Source of the DNA: Theionarchaea archaeon
GTDB taxonomy: Archaea; Methanobacteriota_B; Thermococci; Methanofastidiosales; SZ-28-30
Reading direction: 5' to 3'
NCBI GenBank assembly: GCA_018992565.1
Contig: JACVGW010000014.1
Coordinates: 1-45,630, forward strand
Length of the DNA: 45,630 bases
The position numbers were made by a program, and so were the translations under genes. The notes under the pieces were generated by a model. The model did no database searches. It saw only the letters and a list, made by a program, of their open reading frames with translations, and had not been told where the DNA came from. Below, piece by piece: positions 1 to 7,836 of this stretch. The first letter of the stretch is position 1, and the number at the start of each line of letters is the position of its first letter.

Positions 1-2
1 TA

Positions 3-74
3 TGCCCCTGTCGGGATTCGAACCCGAGTCACAGGCTCCGCAGGCCCGCATTATATCCACTAAACTACAGGGGC
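3..74 (-). tRNA. tRNA-Arg (anticodon GCG)
   Basis: Read on the minus strand this folds as a full cloverleaf. The acceptor GCCCCTG (68-74) pairs with CAGGGGC (4-10), and the T arm contains GGTTCGAATCC. The anticodon stem CGGGC/GCCTG closes a 7-nt loop CTGCGGA, with T33 and anticodon GCG, which decodes CGC as arginine. The discriminator base is A at position 3 and CCA is not encoded. A TATA-like element lies about 26 nt upstream. The identity is firm from the anticodon and structure. Confidence 0.95.
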
Positions 75-94
75 TATTACTGATGATGCAGGGG

Positions 95-105
95 CAAATA
101 AAAGG
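95..105 (-). promoter_or_regulatory. TATA box of tRNA-Arg
   Basis: On the minus strand this reads CCTTTTATTTG, centred about 26 nt before the 5' end of tRNA-Arg, the usual spacing for an archaeal promoter. No coding signal was seen in the 75-297 gap apart from this element. Confidence 0.55.
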
Positions 106-297
106 TTTCCCCTTGTACACACTATTCCTCATCCACGCTCTGCTGACCTTCCCATTTCAATAGATGCAGAAAGCCCTGCGTGTCAACAGATGATCCCGGG
201 TCCATTGGTATAACCGCACCTTTGGAGCCACAGATGCGTCCCCTCTCAATCAATTACGGGTAACTACACTCTGAAACAGCCCCGCTCATAAGAAGGA

Positions 298-306
298 TTA
301 TATATC
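298..306 (+). promoter_or_regulatory. TATA box of small membrane protein gene
   Basis: TTATATATC is centred about 24 nt upstream of the ATG at 326. This fits a leaderless mRNA and supports that short gene. Confidence 0.55.
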
Positions 307-325
307 TTGAAAAGTAATATACTCT

Positions 326-535
326 ATGTTGGAGGGCTTTATCAAGAATGGAGAAAAGAAAAGACTGCTGAGTGCCGCATATGCCACCCTCCTCCTGATT
401 GGTGTGGGAATTCCTTACCTTTTCAGGCATCAGCTTCCTGGAGCGTGGACCAATTGGACAATCCTCAGTCTGTGCCTCGTGAGTCTTGCCATCACATTTG
501 CCCAAATCATCTACTATGCAGTCCGAAGAACATAG
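326..535 (+). CDS. Small two-helix membrane protein, function unknown
   Basis: This 69-residue reading frame has a basic start (KNGEKKR) followed by two hydrophobic stretches, about residues 14-32 and 43-63, and a short basic tail. That is the pattern of a hairpin membrane protein. I do not recognise a family. It is supported by a TATA box 24 nt before its ATG, by its strongly hydrophobic composition, and by the fact that it fills the space between tRNA-Arg and the convergent nob1 without overlapping either. A longer frame overlaps it in another phase (from 307), but that one runs antisense into nob1 and looks spurious. The function is open; the existence of the gene is likely but not proven. 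Confidence 0.55.
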   Translation: MLEGFIKNGEKKRLLSAAYATLLLIGVGIPYLFRHQLPGAWTNWTILSLCLVSLAITFAQIIYYAVRRT

Positions 536-567
536 AAGAATGCTCTTTCTTCTTGCTTTTCCATTGT

Positions 568-1071
568 CTAGCTCTTCTCTCCCTTCCGACATCCGGTCAT
601 GTTGGCCTTTTTCTGGATTCTCCTTCTTCTTCTGACCACTCGATTCCCACAGAAGGGACATTCCTTCAAAGCATGGCCATATTTCCGTTCACAGCCCACA
701 CACACAAATTCCCACTGAAATATCTCTTCTATTCCTTTGACGCCCGCAGACTCGTAGGGAATGTCCAGGACTTCACAGACATTCTGTATCCCATAATCCC
801 CACTAACCACGCACCCATCCAGATCCAATGCCAGTGCCACCACCCTCACATCAGTATCACTCAAGGTGTCGTTCGTCTTCCCCACAGCGCATTCAACCTC
901 TCCCACCGCCTTCTCTGACGGTTCTTCAACATGCAGCTTCCCTGATGCAATCAACGATTCCATGGTGAATTCTGAAGAATAGTCTTTGACCTCCTGGATG
1001 ACTTCGGGAACAGTATACCCATTATCCACAAACCCTGAGATGATAGCTGATGCGTCCAGAATATACTTCAT
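568..1071 (-). CDS. nob1: rRNA maturation endonuclease Nob1 (PIN domain plus zinc ribbon)
   Basis: Nob1 is the PIN-domain nuclease that trims the 3' end of 16S rRNA during small-subunit assembly. The 167-residue protein starts with the PIN hallmark LDASAII (acidic D6) and has further acidic residues at E27, D72, D74 and D92 that can form the metal site. A C-terminal zinc ribbon follows, with C124xxC127 and C138xxC141, and then a run of arginines suited to RNA binding. Domain order and length match archaeal Nob1. Its ATG overlaps the stop codon of the preceding gene (NAD kinase) by 4 nt, so the two are translated from one mRNA. The pairing with nadK need not be functional. Confidence 0.85.
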   Translation of the reverse strand: MKYILDASAIISGFVDNGYTVPEVIQEVKDYSSEFTMESLIASGKLHVEEPSEKAVGEVECAVGKTNDTLSDTDVRVVALALDLDGCVVSGDYGIQNVCEVLDIPYESAGVKGIEEIFQWEFVCVGCERKYGHALKECPFCGNRVVRRRRRIQKKANMTGCRKGEKS

Positions 1072-1799
1072 AACTTTTTTTTCCTCCAGAATACTGCATG
1101 ATTCTGTGATTTTCTTACTGTAATCTCATCTCCTACAGATAGAGAAGACAATTCAAATCCATCCAATGTCATGTGACAGGGCTTGTCCACTGCTGTAATC
1201 GTGACTACCCAATCATGAGGTATGACCCGTGGGGAAAAAGACAGATCCAGAGGGCAGATGGGAGTGATACACAGGACAGGACATCCCTCCTCAATCCTGG
1301 GCCCCCCTGCAGCAAGAGAATACGCCGTGGAGCCCGTGGGTGTGGTTACAATAATCCCATCGCCAAGCATTTCCTCCGTGTGGTTCCCATATGTGATTCT
1401 GAACCGTGCCACCTTGTCCGGAATCTTGGCCCGTACTACCACTTCATTCAAAGCCTCCCCTGTCCCGGGGACTTCAATCTTCATGAGCCTGCTGACCGTA
1501 TGACTTCCCAAAATATCCTCTATGGTGGAAATCTCATCAGGAGAAACCTCACAGAGGTGGCCATGTCTTCCCATCTTCACTGCCAGGATAGGGAATGAAT
1601 ATTTCCTCACAGTCCGCAGAATGGTGCCGTCCCCCCCGATAACCAGCATAACATCCACATCCCGTATGACGTCCCCTTTAAGGAAAGGGAGTATATCCGA
1701 ATCAAAGAACAGATCATGATGAGAGAACTGATCTGCAATTTCCTTTGCCAATTGAATAGCTTCTTTCCTATCTGTCCTTGAAACCAGGCCAATTCTCAT
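1068..1799 (-). CDS. nadK: NAD kinase
   Basis: This enzyme phosphorylates NAD to NADP. The 243-residue protein carries the family signature GGDGT at 55-59 (catalytic Asp57) and the conserved TPTGSTAYSLAAGGP block in its second half, preceded by the conserved Asn-Glu pair (LNEVVV). An in-frame ATG exists 37 codons upstream at 1910, but a TATA box centred near 1824 falls between the two ATGs, 25 nt before 1799. The shorter form beginning MRIGLVSR, typical of the family, is therefore the right start and the transcript is probably leaderless. It is the first gene of a two-gene unit with nob1. Confidence 0.88.
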   Translation of the reverse strand: MRIGLVSRTDRKEAIQLAKEIADQFSHHDLFFDSDILPFLKGDVIRDVDVMLVIGGDGTILRTVRKYSFPILAVKMGRHGHLCEVSPDEISTIEDILGSHTVSRLMKIEVPGTGEALNEVVVRAKIPDKVARFRITYGNHTEEMLGDGIIVTTPTGSTAYSLAAGGPRIEEGCPVLCITPICPLDLSFSPRVIPHDWVVTITAVDKPCHMTLDGFELSSLSVGDEITVRKSQNHAVFWRKKKL

Positions 1800-1818
1800 A
1801 CGAAACTCTGGAAATTTC

Positions 1819-1828
1819 CATATATAAG
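1819..1828 (-). promoter_or_regulatory. TATA box of nadK-nob1
   Basis: CTTATATATG on the minus strand is centred 25 nt before the nadK ATG at 1799. It lies inside the longer theoretical frame, which argues against the upstream start. Confidence 0.6.
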
Positions 1829-1893
1829 GTTTTGGAATTGGTACCAGTGCTCCGAACACCACAGTTCCAGTGGGTATTTCCTCATGAACGGAA

Positions 1894-1902
1894 ACCTTTA
1901 TC
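1894..1902 (+). promoter_or_regulatory. TATA box of MBL-fold gene
   Basis: The ACCTTTATC element is centred about 27 nt upstream of the ATG at 1926, back-to-back with the nadK promoter. It is a weaker match than most in this window. Confidence 0.4.
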
Positions 1903-1925
1903 AAGTCCACGGCCTTTCATACTGT

Positions 1926-2705
1926 ATGATCGAGATTGAGTCGTATGATGATGTTCACCGCATTAATATGAGCATTTCTTTCTTTGGAAAACAAATCTTC
2001 CCCATAAATGCATACATTGTCAATGATGTGCTCATTGATACAGGAGCCGCCAGTTTATCAAGAGACTTCCTTGATGCAATCAAAGAATTCACCATACGAA
2101 CCGTGGTTAACACACATGCTCATCCTGATCACACAGGTTCAAATTCTGCCTTTCCTTTTGTATATGTCCACCGCAAGGGCATGGACAGGCTGAAGAATCC
2201 TCAGCTTGAAATGCAGATTCAAAAATTCCTGTATGGGTTACCTGAACCTTCAAATCCCAAGGAGATTCCTTCTGTCCTTAAAACGGGTGAATACACCTTT
2301 GATGTAATGTACACACCAGGACATTCTCCTGATCACATTTCACTGTATGAACCCCGGAAGAAGTGGGCGTTTACAGGGGATCTCTTGCTATGGGGACCCA
2401 CCAGAGAGGTCTTTGTCGATGTCAAAATCTATGATGCTATTGAGTCTCTGGAACGCCTTGCTGGTCTTGATATTGATATACTCTTCCCTGGCCACGGCCC
2501 TCCCTTCAGAAATCCAAAAGAAGCACTTGCAAAGCAGGTGGGGACTCTGAAAGATTTCGGAATGCAGATCAGAGAGCTGCACGAAAGAGGCTGGAACGCA
2601 GAAGAAATTCGTAACCACCTGTTTGGAAGAGAGCGAATGTATGTATATCTCTGCGGAGGGAAATTCTCAGCCCTGAATCTGATTAAGAGCTACCTTGAAG
2701 ATTAA
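1926..2705 (+). CDS. Metallo-beta-lactamase fold hydrolase
   Basis: This 259-residue protein of the MBL superfamily (glyoxalase II / RNase Z-like hydrolases) has the zinc motif THAHPDHTG at 63-71 (H64, H66, D68, H69), followed by the third histidine in TPGHSPDH, the bridging Asp in FTGDLL and a late GHG. These give a complete two-metal site. The C-terminal ~50 residues form a helical extension often seen in MBL proteins acting on thioesters or lipid-linked esters. The substrate cannot be told. I chose MIEIESYD at 1926 because a TATA-like element lies 27 nt upstream; a 14-codon longer start at 1884 would sit upstream of that element. It is monocistronic and convergent with the site-2 protease. 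Confidence 0.8.
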   Translation: MIEIESYDDVHRINMSISFFGKQIFPINAYIVNDVLIDTGAASLSRDFLDAIKEFTIRTVVNTHAHPDHTGSNSAFPFVYVHRKGMDRLKNPQLEMQIQKFLYGLPEPSNPKEIPSVLKTGEYTFDVMYTPGHSPDHISLYEPRKKWAFTGDLLLWGPTREVFVDVKIYDAIESLERLAGLDIDILFPGHGPPFRNPKEALAKQVGTLKDFGMQIRELHERGWNAEEIRNHLFGRERMYVYLCGGKFSALNLIKSYLED

Positions 2706-2772
2706 TTCTATATAGTATGCGTGTCCTGTCAGTCTACTCCAGATTGTCCTCCTGCTTTTACCAGATAGCTCA

Positions 2773-3963
2773 TTACTGGACAATCTGCATAGGAATGGGG
2801 ATGACTGTCAGCACAAAAACTGTCAATGCTGCCAGAGCCAGAGCTTTGCTAAATCCACTGACAGGCTGCAATTCATTCATGGCTCCTCCAGAACCTGCAC
2901 GCATGATCACAAAATACAAGAGCACAGCCCACACGAGCCACCCTTCCCATACAAACAGAGGATTATAGTAGGGAAATCCCATGACCACCATGACTCCTAT
3001 TAACACGTGGGACACTATCTTGTGTGTCTTCTCCCCCAAGAGAGCGCGTGCAATGTGGCCACCGTCCAGCTGTCCAATGGGAATCAAATTGACTGAAGTT
3101 ACAAGGAGAGCAGCCCAGGCTGCAATTCCCACGGGGTGCAAGATCACCTCATAACCATCTGGCACGTTCAGCAGGACTCTCCCCAGAAAGTCAGTCAGAA
3201 GTGACTGGCCAAAATAGATCATCACTCCTTCTCCAACTGCAGCCTCCAGCTGCGGCACCACATAGGACAACTTCAGTCCCAGAATGAAGAGAGGAACTGC
3301 CACCACAAATCCACACAGGGGGCCTGATGCACCCAACTGGATCATAGAATTGCTGTCTGGCATAGGGGACCTTGACTTAATAACAGCGCCCATGGTTCCA
3401 ATTATGAAAAAAGGCATCGGGATGAAGTAAGGCCAGGTGGCATCTACACCATTCCTCCCGGATGCGTACTTGTGTCCCATCTCATGTGTTCCCAGGATGA
3501 ACATAATAGCTGCAGAAAAACTCACTGCTCCTGCCCACACATTGTTCATCAGTCCTTCATGGACCATGCTCAGAGAGAGGGAGTAACCTGCAAACAACGT
3601 GGAAGCGATGGTAGCCACAAGGAGCACAACATTCCACATGACGTTGGGGGAACCCTGGTTCACTTTTTCTGCAAGGATGAGGAAATGCTGATCAAGGTTC
3701 TTCCTCAGGAAGGGATAGTATCCCTGGGATTCAAATGCTTTCTGCACCACATCAAAATCATAGGCAGAAGGCTGTACCTTGAATATGATTACTGAGTCTT
3801 CTACCTTGTAATCTGTATAAGAAAAATACGTTGAAACCAACTTCTCAATTTTCTCCATGTTTATACCTTTGAACAACAGGGGCGATCTGCACCGTGGGCA
3901 CTCCCACAACTCATCTTCTGTCACCTGGGAAAACCCGCATTGAGGACACTTATAAATTCGCAT
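2773..3963 (-). CDS. Membrane-embedded site-2 protease (M50) with N-terminal zinc ribbon
   Basis: This is an intramembrane metalloprotease of 396 residues. An N-terminal zinc ribbon (C6xxC9, C22xxC25) and a soluble alpha/beta segment (about 35-100) precede a membrane domain of roughly eight hydrophobic segments. The HEMGH motif at 160-164 gives the two zinc histidines and catalytic Glu161. The second motif NLIPIGQLDGG at 292-302 supplies the third ligand, Asp300. This is the standard S2P arrangement of archaeal M50 proteins. The zinc ribbon may recruit or sense the substrate, but that is inference. The start is well fixed by a TATA box 25 nt upstream. The substrate is unknown, and no anti-sigma-like or transcription-factor partner lies beside it. 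Confidence 0.88.
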   Translation of the reverse strand: MRIYKCPQCGFSQVTEDELWECPRCRSPLLFKGINMEKIEKLVSTYFSYTDYKVEDSVIIFKVQPSAYDFDVVQKAFESQGYYPFLRKNLDQHFLILAEKVNQGSPNVMWNVVLLVATIASTLFAGYSLSLSMVHEGLMNNVWAGAVSFSAAIMFILGTHEMGHKYASGRNGVDATWPYFIPMPFFIIGTMGAVIKSRSPMPDSNSMIQLGASGPLCGFVVAVPLFILGLKLSYVVPQLEAAVGEGVMIYFGQSLLTDFLGRVLLNVPDGYEVILHPVGIAAWAALLVTSVNLIPIGQLDGGHIARALLGEKTHKIVSHVLIGVMVVMGFPYYNPLFVWEGWLVWAVLLYFVIMRAGSGGAMNELQPVSGFSKALALAALTVFVLTVIPIPMQIVQ

Positions 3964-3983
3964 GTGGGCTGTTTGATAGGAAG

Positions 3984-3993
3984 CCTTTTAAAC
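3984..3993 (-). promoter_or_regulatory. TATA box of site-2 protease gene
   Basis: GTTTAAAAGG on the minus strand is centred 25 nt before the ATG at 3963, so the mRNA is probably leaderless. Confidence 0.6.
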
Positions 3994-4072
3994 GTTGGCA
4001 AGCTGGAACGTGTGCAACAAGGGGGGGACGAGAACCATATTCCGCTTTCATCTCTTCTGAAGTGAAGCAATA

Positions 4073-4082
4073 CCTTTTTAGA
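4073..4082 (+). promoter_or_regulatory. TATA box of XPD-like helicase gene
   Basis: CCTTTTTAGA is centred about 25 nt before the ATG at 4103, the same spacing as its neighbours. Confidence 0.5.
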
Positions 4083-4102
4083 ATACCTCCTCAAATAGAG
4101 GT

Positions 4103-6031
4103 ATGCACCACTGCTTCCCCTACCCGGAGATGCGCTTGTACCAGGATGAATTGATTCACCTCATACTGGAGCATGTGTCTCAGGGCAGAAACGTACTATT
4201 CGAGGCAGCCACTGGGTTTGGGAAGACGATTTGTGTTCTGTCTTCTCTGCTCCCGGTAGCTGATGCAAAAGGGAAGAAGATTGTGTACTGCTGCAGGACT
4301 CACAAGCAGATGGATAGAGTCATTGATGAATTGAATTCCATTTCTTCGAATCACCCTGTATCAGGCATCTCATTGAGAGGGAGGCGCGATATGTGCCTGC
4401 ACCCAACCGTAAAGAACCATGCCATGGATACAGCGTCAGCTCTGTATTTGTGTAAGCTGCTGAGAAGCCTGGACAGGTGCGAGTACCATCTGAAATTCAA
4501 AGAAAAACAAGAACAGGTCTATGAAATGGAAATAGCCCTTGCCAGACGACCGTCGTACTCAGCTGATGTCCTGGATATCTGCATGGAAGCTGGTATCTGT
4601 CCTTATGATTTCATAAAAGAAGTGGCAAAAGATGTGGACGTTGTGGCCTGTTCCTACATGTACCTGTTTCACCCCCCTATACGGGAGAACTTCCTGGAGA
4701 TTGTTGGATGTCACCTTGAGGACATGATAATAGTGCTGGATGAAGCCCATAACCTTCCCGATCTGGCCATCAGGCTGGGGTCGGACGTACTGAGTACCAT
4801 CTCTCTGAAAGCAGCACAAAAAGAGGCTGAAGAGTACGGGGAACCGGACATCCTTTTCATGTTACAGATAGTGGAACAGGTTATCGAACAACTGGCTGAG
4901 AAATATGAGCTGGATCAGGAAGATGAAGTCATTCTGAGTTATGTGGAACTGGTGAACAGGCTTCCGGGAGGTGAATCCAGGCTACTGGAGCTGTTCCGGT
5001 ACATGAGAAAAATAGGAGAAGAAGTCCAGAAAGACAGACTTAGAAAAGGGCGACCTCCCCGTTCCTACATCCATGGATGTGCCTTTTTTTTGATTGACTG
5101 GCTGAATGTTAAAGAGAGAGAAGATTACTGCTATTTGATTAAACGGTTCTATACGCGCAGGGGTTATCCTGCATTAAGATTGGAAATTGTAGATTTAGAC
5201 CCCCGGAATATTTCCACGCAAGTCCTGGGCAATGCACATGCATCTGTTTCCATGTCGGGCACTCTTACACCTCTACATGCTTTTGCAGAGGTTGTGGGAT
5301 TGACCAATTTTGAATCCATGACATTTCCCACGCCTTTTCATCCTTCCAATATATTTGTAGCTGCTTTACGGGGAGTGACCACCAAGGGTAACTTGCGCAG
5401 TGAGGAGATGTATCGAAAACTCGCAGTTGCCACTTGTGAGGTCATTGACAACACCCCCAAGAATGTGGGGGTCTTTGCTGCATCGTATGAGGTTTTGAAT
5501 GGTCTGCTCTCAGCGGGTCTGAAACTGATATCCTCCAAACCATTATTCATAGAGAGGAGAGAATATACTTCCAGGCAAAATGATGAGCTGGTTCAATCCT
5601 TCAAGGAATGTTCCCGTGAAGATGGTGGCGTTTTACTGGGTGTCATGGGGGGAAGAAATGCAGAAGGAGAAGATTTCCCTGGAGACCAGATGAATGCGGT
5701 AGTACTGGTAGGCATCCCATATGCACAGCCCACATCACGCGTTGAAGCTCAGATACGGTATTACACCCAGGTATTTCCCAACAAGGGAAAGTATTACGGA
5801 TACTTCTTGCCTGCTCACCGGAAATTGAACCAGGGTGCAGGGAGAGCACACAGAATGGTCACTGATAAGGCAGCAATCGTGTTTCTGGACGAGAGAGTCA
5901 TACAACCCTTTGTCAGAAAGGATATTGCTCAGTGGATGCGGAATGAGATGAAGATGGTCCAAGACAGCCAGGACGTACTGGGAAGGATGATTAACCGATT
6001 CTTCAGCGGGGTTGATGAGTCTTCCCAGTGA
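4103..6031 (+). CDS. XPD/DinG-family iron-sulfur DNA helicase
   Basis: This is a 642-residue superfamily 2 helicase of the XPD/Rad3 group, 5'-3' DNA helicases used in repair. A Q-motif-like start (YPEMRLYQDEL) is followed by the Walker A box AATGFGKT (35-42), a cysteine-rich insertion (C98, C117, C126, C160, C166) matching the region that holds the 4Fe-4S cluster, the DEAH box (213-216), and a late motif VI QGAGRAHR. The CPY signature around C166 is typical of XPD. The enzyme probably unwinds DNA at damage or bubbles; archaeal XPD is common and its exact role is still unsettled. It is monocistronic and appears intact across both helicase domains. Confidence 0.88.
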   Translation: MHHCFPYPEMRLYQDELIHLILEHVSQGRNVLFEAATGFGKTICVLSSLLPVADAKGKKIVYCCRTHKQMDRVIDELNSISSNHPVSGISLRGRRDMCLHPTVKNHAMDTASALYLCKLLRSLDRCEYHLKFKEKQEQVYEMEIALARRPSYSADVLDICMEAGICPYDFIKEVAKDVDVVACSYMYLFHPPIRENFLEIVGCHLEDMIIVLDEAHNLPDLAIRLGSDVLSTISLKAAQKEAEEYGEPDILFMLQIVEQVIEQLAEKYELDQEDEVILSYVELVNRLPGGESRLLELFRYMRKIGEEVQKDRLRKGRPPRSYIHGCAFFLIDWLNVKEREDYCYLIKRFYTRRGYPALRLEIVDLDPRNISTQVLGNAHASVSMSGTLTPLHAFAEVVGLTNFESMTFPTPFHPSNIFVAALRGVTTKGNLRSEEMYRKLAVATCEVIDNTPKNVGVFAASYEVLNGLLSAGLKLISSKPLFIERREYTSRQNDELVQSFKECSREDGGVLLGVMGGRNAEGEDFPGDQMNAVVLVGIPYAQPTSRVEAQIRYYTQVFPNKGKYYGYFLPAHRKLNQGAGRAHRMVTDKAAIVFLDERVIQPFVRKDIAQWMRNEMKMVQDSQDVLGRMINRFFSGVDESSQ

Positions 6032-6039
6032 CCAGCAGC

Positions 6040-7425
6040 TCAGTATTCCAGTGAGAATGCCCCAGGGTTCAGTATGCACTTGGGATCCAGTGCCTTTTTT
6101 ATTCTCTCCAGTGTGGCCTTGAACTGGGGAGTCATCTCCAGATACGGATACCATGCAATTCCAGTCCAGTAGGGGACTCCTCCATACTCCCAGACATCCT
6201 TCTTCTTCTTGTCCCACATTTCCTTTATGAGCTCAAGGGATTCAGCATCATCCTCTTTCCCGTACACATGACCGACGAAGGAGACGCAGTTATTCAGAGC
6301 AGGCATAGCACAAATCAGACTGAATAATCCCTTCTTCTCGATACCATAGTCTCTGAAGGTTGTCTTTAATTCGGACACAATTTCAGGTATTCTGAAGGTT
6401 TCCAGGCAGTGACAGGTAGCATTCCACATCCCATACTTGAAGAGTGGAGTAATCATCTCGAATTTCGAATTCCAGTACACCTTGGGAAACATGTCCCCTA
6501 AATCCTTTCCCCTGTACTTTTGAGCTATAGCCTGGCAGAGCTGCTGCTTAGCTGATGAAATATCTGCTGATGGCTCTTCCAGGATCACTACAAATAGGGA
6601 TTCGATATCAGGAAATAGATCTGCCATTTCCTCAATGACTCCCCTAATAGATGCCTTGTCACAGACCATGGTCATGTCCTCAGCAATCATCAATTTCTGA
6701 ATCTCGTAAAAAGCTCCTGTGGCATCTTCAATGTTCGAGAACCCAAATGCACAGTATTCGATGCTTTCAGGATACGGGTAGATACGTAGCGTGATATCAT
6801 ATTTCACGCCCAGGAAGGAATGATCACCGCAGAAGAGACCTGTCAGATCGGCTGTAGAGGTAAACCGATTGAAAGGACGGGCGTGAGGGTTGATGCGGGA
6901 TCCTGTTTCCAGGATGTCTCCTTCAGGCAGGACAACAGTAAGACTGGTCACTCCCTGGGGGGCCTGACCCCACCTGGCAGACGCCAACCCAATGGAATTT
7001 GATGATACAGATCCACCCACTGTTGCTGAATGTCCAGAGTACGGTCCTCTGAATCCCGGTTTGAACCCTTTCTGCTTCAACTCGTAGAGCAGGTTTCCCC
7101 AGGTACATCCTGCACCCACAGTGACTGTCATGTTTTCAGGAGTTATGACCACATGATTAATTCCTGTCATGTCCAGCATGATCCCCCCTTTCTGGGGAAG
7201 ACATGCCCCTCCCATGCCACATCTGCCTCCTGCAGCAATGACCGGAGTCCCTGTCTTGTTGGCAAGTCGGAGAATGTCTGATATATGCTGAATAGTTGAA
7301 GGTCTCACCACAAAATCTGGTTTGAGTGTATCTACGAGAGAAGCATCCCGGGAGTAGGTAAGGAGGACTGTATCCCTGTCAGTAGCATTGGATTCTCCCA
7401 CAATGTCTTGTAATCTGGAAAGCAT
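6040..7425 (-). CDS. FAD-linked oxidase (GlcD / D-lactate dehydrogenase-like)
   Basis: This 461-residue protein has an N-terminal FAD-binding PCMH domain: PDFVVRPST, the glycine-rich AAGGRCGMGG pyrophosphate loop, and GHSATVGGSVSSNS. A C-terminal substrate-cap domain ends in LDPKCILNPG, the usual tail of the GlcD/D-lactate dehydrogenase/alkyl-DHAP synthase group. Such enzymes oxidise 2-hydroxy acids and pass electrons to quinone, cytochrome or an Fe-S partner. No HdrD/GlcF-type partner lies adjacent; the nearest CCG-domain protein is the HdrB-like gene at 39470. The substrate is unknown. It has its own TATA box 25 nt upstream, so it is a single-gene unit. Confidence 0.8.
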   Translation of the reverse strand: MLSRLQDIVGESNATDRDTVLLTYSRDASLVDTLKPDFVVRPSTIQHISDILRLANKTGTPVIAAGGRCGMGGACLPQKGGIMLDMTGINHVVITPENMTVTVGAGCTWGNLLYELKQKGFKPGFRGPYSGHSATVGGSVSSNSIGLASARWGQAPQGVTSLTVVLPEGDILETGSRINPHARPFNRFTSTADLTGLFCGDHSFLGVKYDITLRIYPYPESIEYCAFGFSNIEDATGAFYEIQKLMIAEDMTMVCDKASIRGVIEEMADLFPDIESLFVVILEEPSADISSAKQQLCQAIAQKYRGKDLGDMFPKVYWNSKFEMITPLFKYGMWNATCHCLETFRIPEIVSELKTTFRDYGIEKKGLFSLICAMPALNNCVSFVGHVYGKEDDAESLELIKEMWDKKKKDVWEYGGVPYWTGIAWYPYLEMTPQFKATLERIKKALDPKCILNPGAFSLEY

Positions 7426-7445
7426 GATATGAAGGTGAGGGTGGG

Positions 7446-7455
7446 TTATAAATAG
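7446..7455 (-). promoter_or_regulatory. TATA box of FAD-linked oxidase gene
   Basis: CTATTTATAA on the minus strand is centred 25 nt before the ATG at 7425. Confidence 0.6.
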
Positions 7456-7631
7456 CTTTTCATCTCATCAGTAATCTCGGATATTGAAAATTCCTGCACA
7501 GTTTCCACAATTCAAAGCCCCAGGATCTGAGCACATTCCCAATTAGTAGTTTCTTGTGTCCCGCATTCCCTTAAGACACGAATTTCCCCTTATAAAGCGA
7601 GGCAGGAGGAATCTCTCCTTTCTTACAACAC

Positions 7632-7769
7632 ATGCAGTCAGTCTTCACATTTGCTCAACATACCGAATCATCCGCCGAGTATTCCCTTCCGAAACACATA
7701 TCGGAATATACAGCAGAGTGGAGAGAGCCCCAGCAAAAACTGGATTGCATGAGAAGTGCATTGAAGTAA
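7632..7769 (+). CDS. Possible 45-residue small protein upstream of argF
   Basis: An ATG at 7632 opens a 45-codon frame with a hydrophilic, acidic-basic mixed composition (begins MQSVFTFAQ, ends RSALK). It lies about 38 nt after a TATA-like CTTATAAAG element centred near 7594. It could be a real small protein, a leader peptide for argF, or chance. The good promoter-like element is the main support. Other frames over the same DNA are also open, which weakens the case. Confidence 0.25.
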   Translation: MQSVFTFAQHTESSAEYSLPKHISEYTAEWREPQQKLDCMRSALK

Positions 7770-7779
7770 GCAATAGGAA

Positions 7780-7789
7780 ACCTTAAAAC
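7780..7789 (+). promoter_or_regulatory. TATA box of argF
   Basis: ACCTTAAAAC is centred about 52 nt before the argF ATG. It predicts a leader of roughly 27 nt that contains the Shine-Dalgarno AGGAGGTG at 7824-7831, so argF is a leadered gene, unlike most first genes here. Confidence 0.5.
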
Positions 7790-7836
7790 CTATCCTTCCT
7801 GCAAGGGAATAGACAACCGACTCAGGAGGTGTCACA

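Larger units (their letters stand above)
7426..7836. other. 411-bp intergenic region between FAD oxidase and argF
   Basis: This gap holds the oxidase promoter, the argF promoter and, in the middle, a further TATA-like CTTATAAAG near 7594. That element is followed by a purine-rich AGGCAGGAGG and a possible 45-codon frame at 7632. I see no tRNA-like fold, no tandem repeats and no clear operator. Confidence 0.5.

Noticed and set aside
77-145. C/D-box-like pattern (TGATGATG ... CTGA) upstream of tRNA-Arg
   Set aside because: No internal C'/D' boxes and no terminal stem; chance occurrence of short motifs is likely.
307-918. 203-codon plus-strand frame overlapping nob1 antisense
   Set aside because: Cys/Pro/His-rich, low-quality translation, antisense to a clear Nob1; a shadow frame.
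1800-1910. 37-codon N-terminal extension of NAD kinase
   Set aside because: The operon TATA box lies inside it, and NAD kinases normally begin at the MRIGLV strand.
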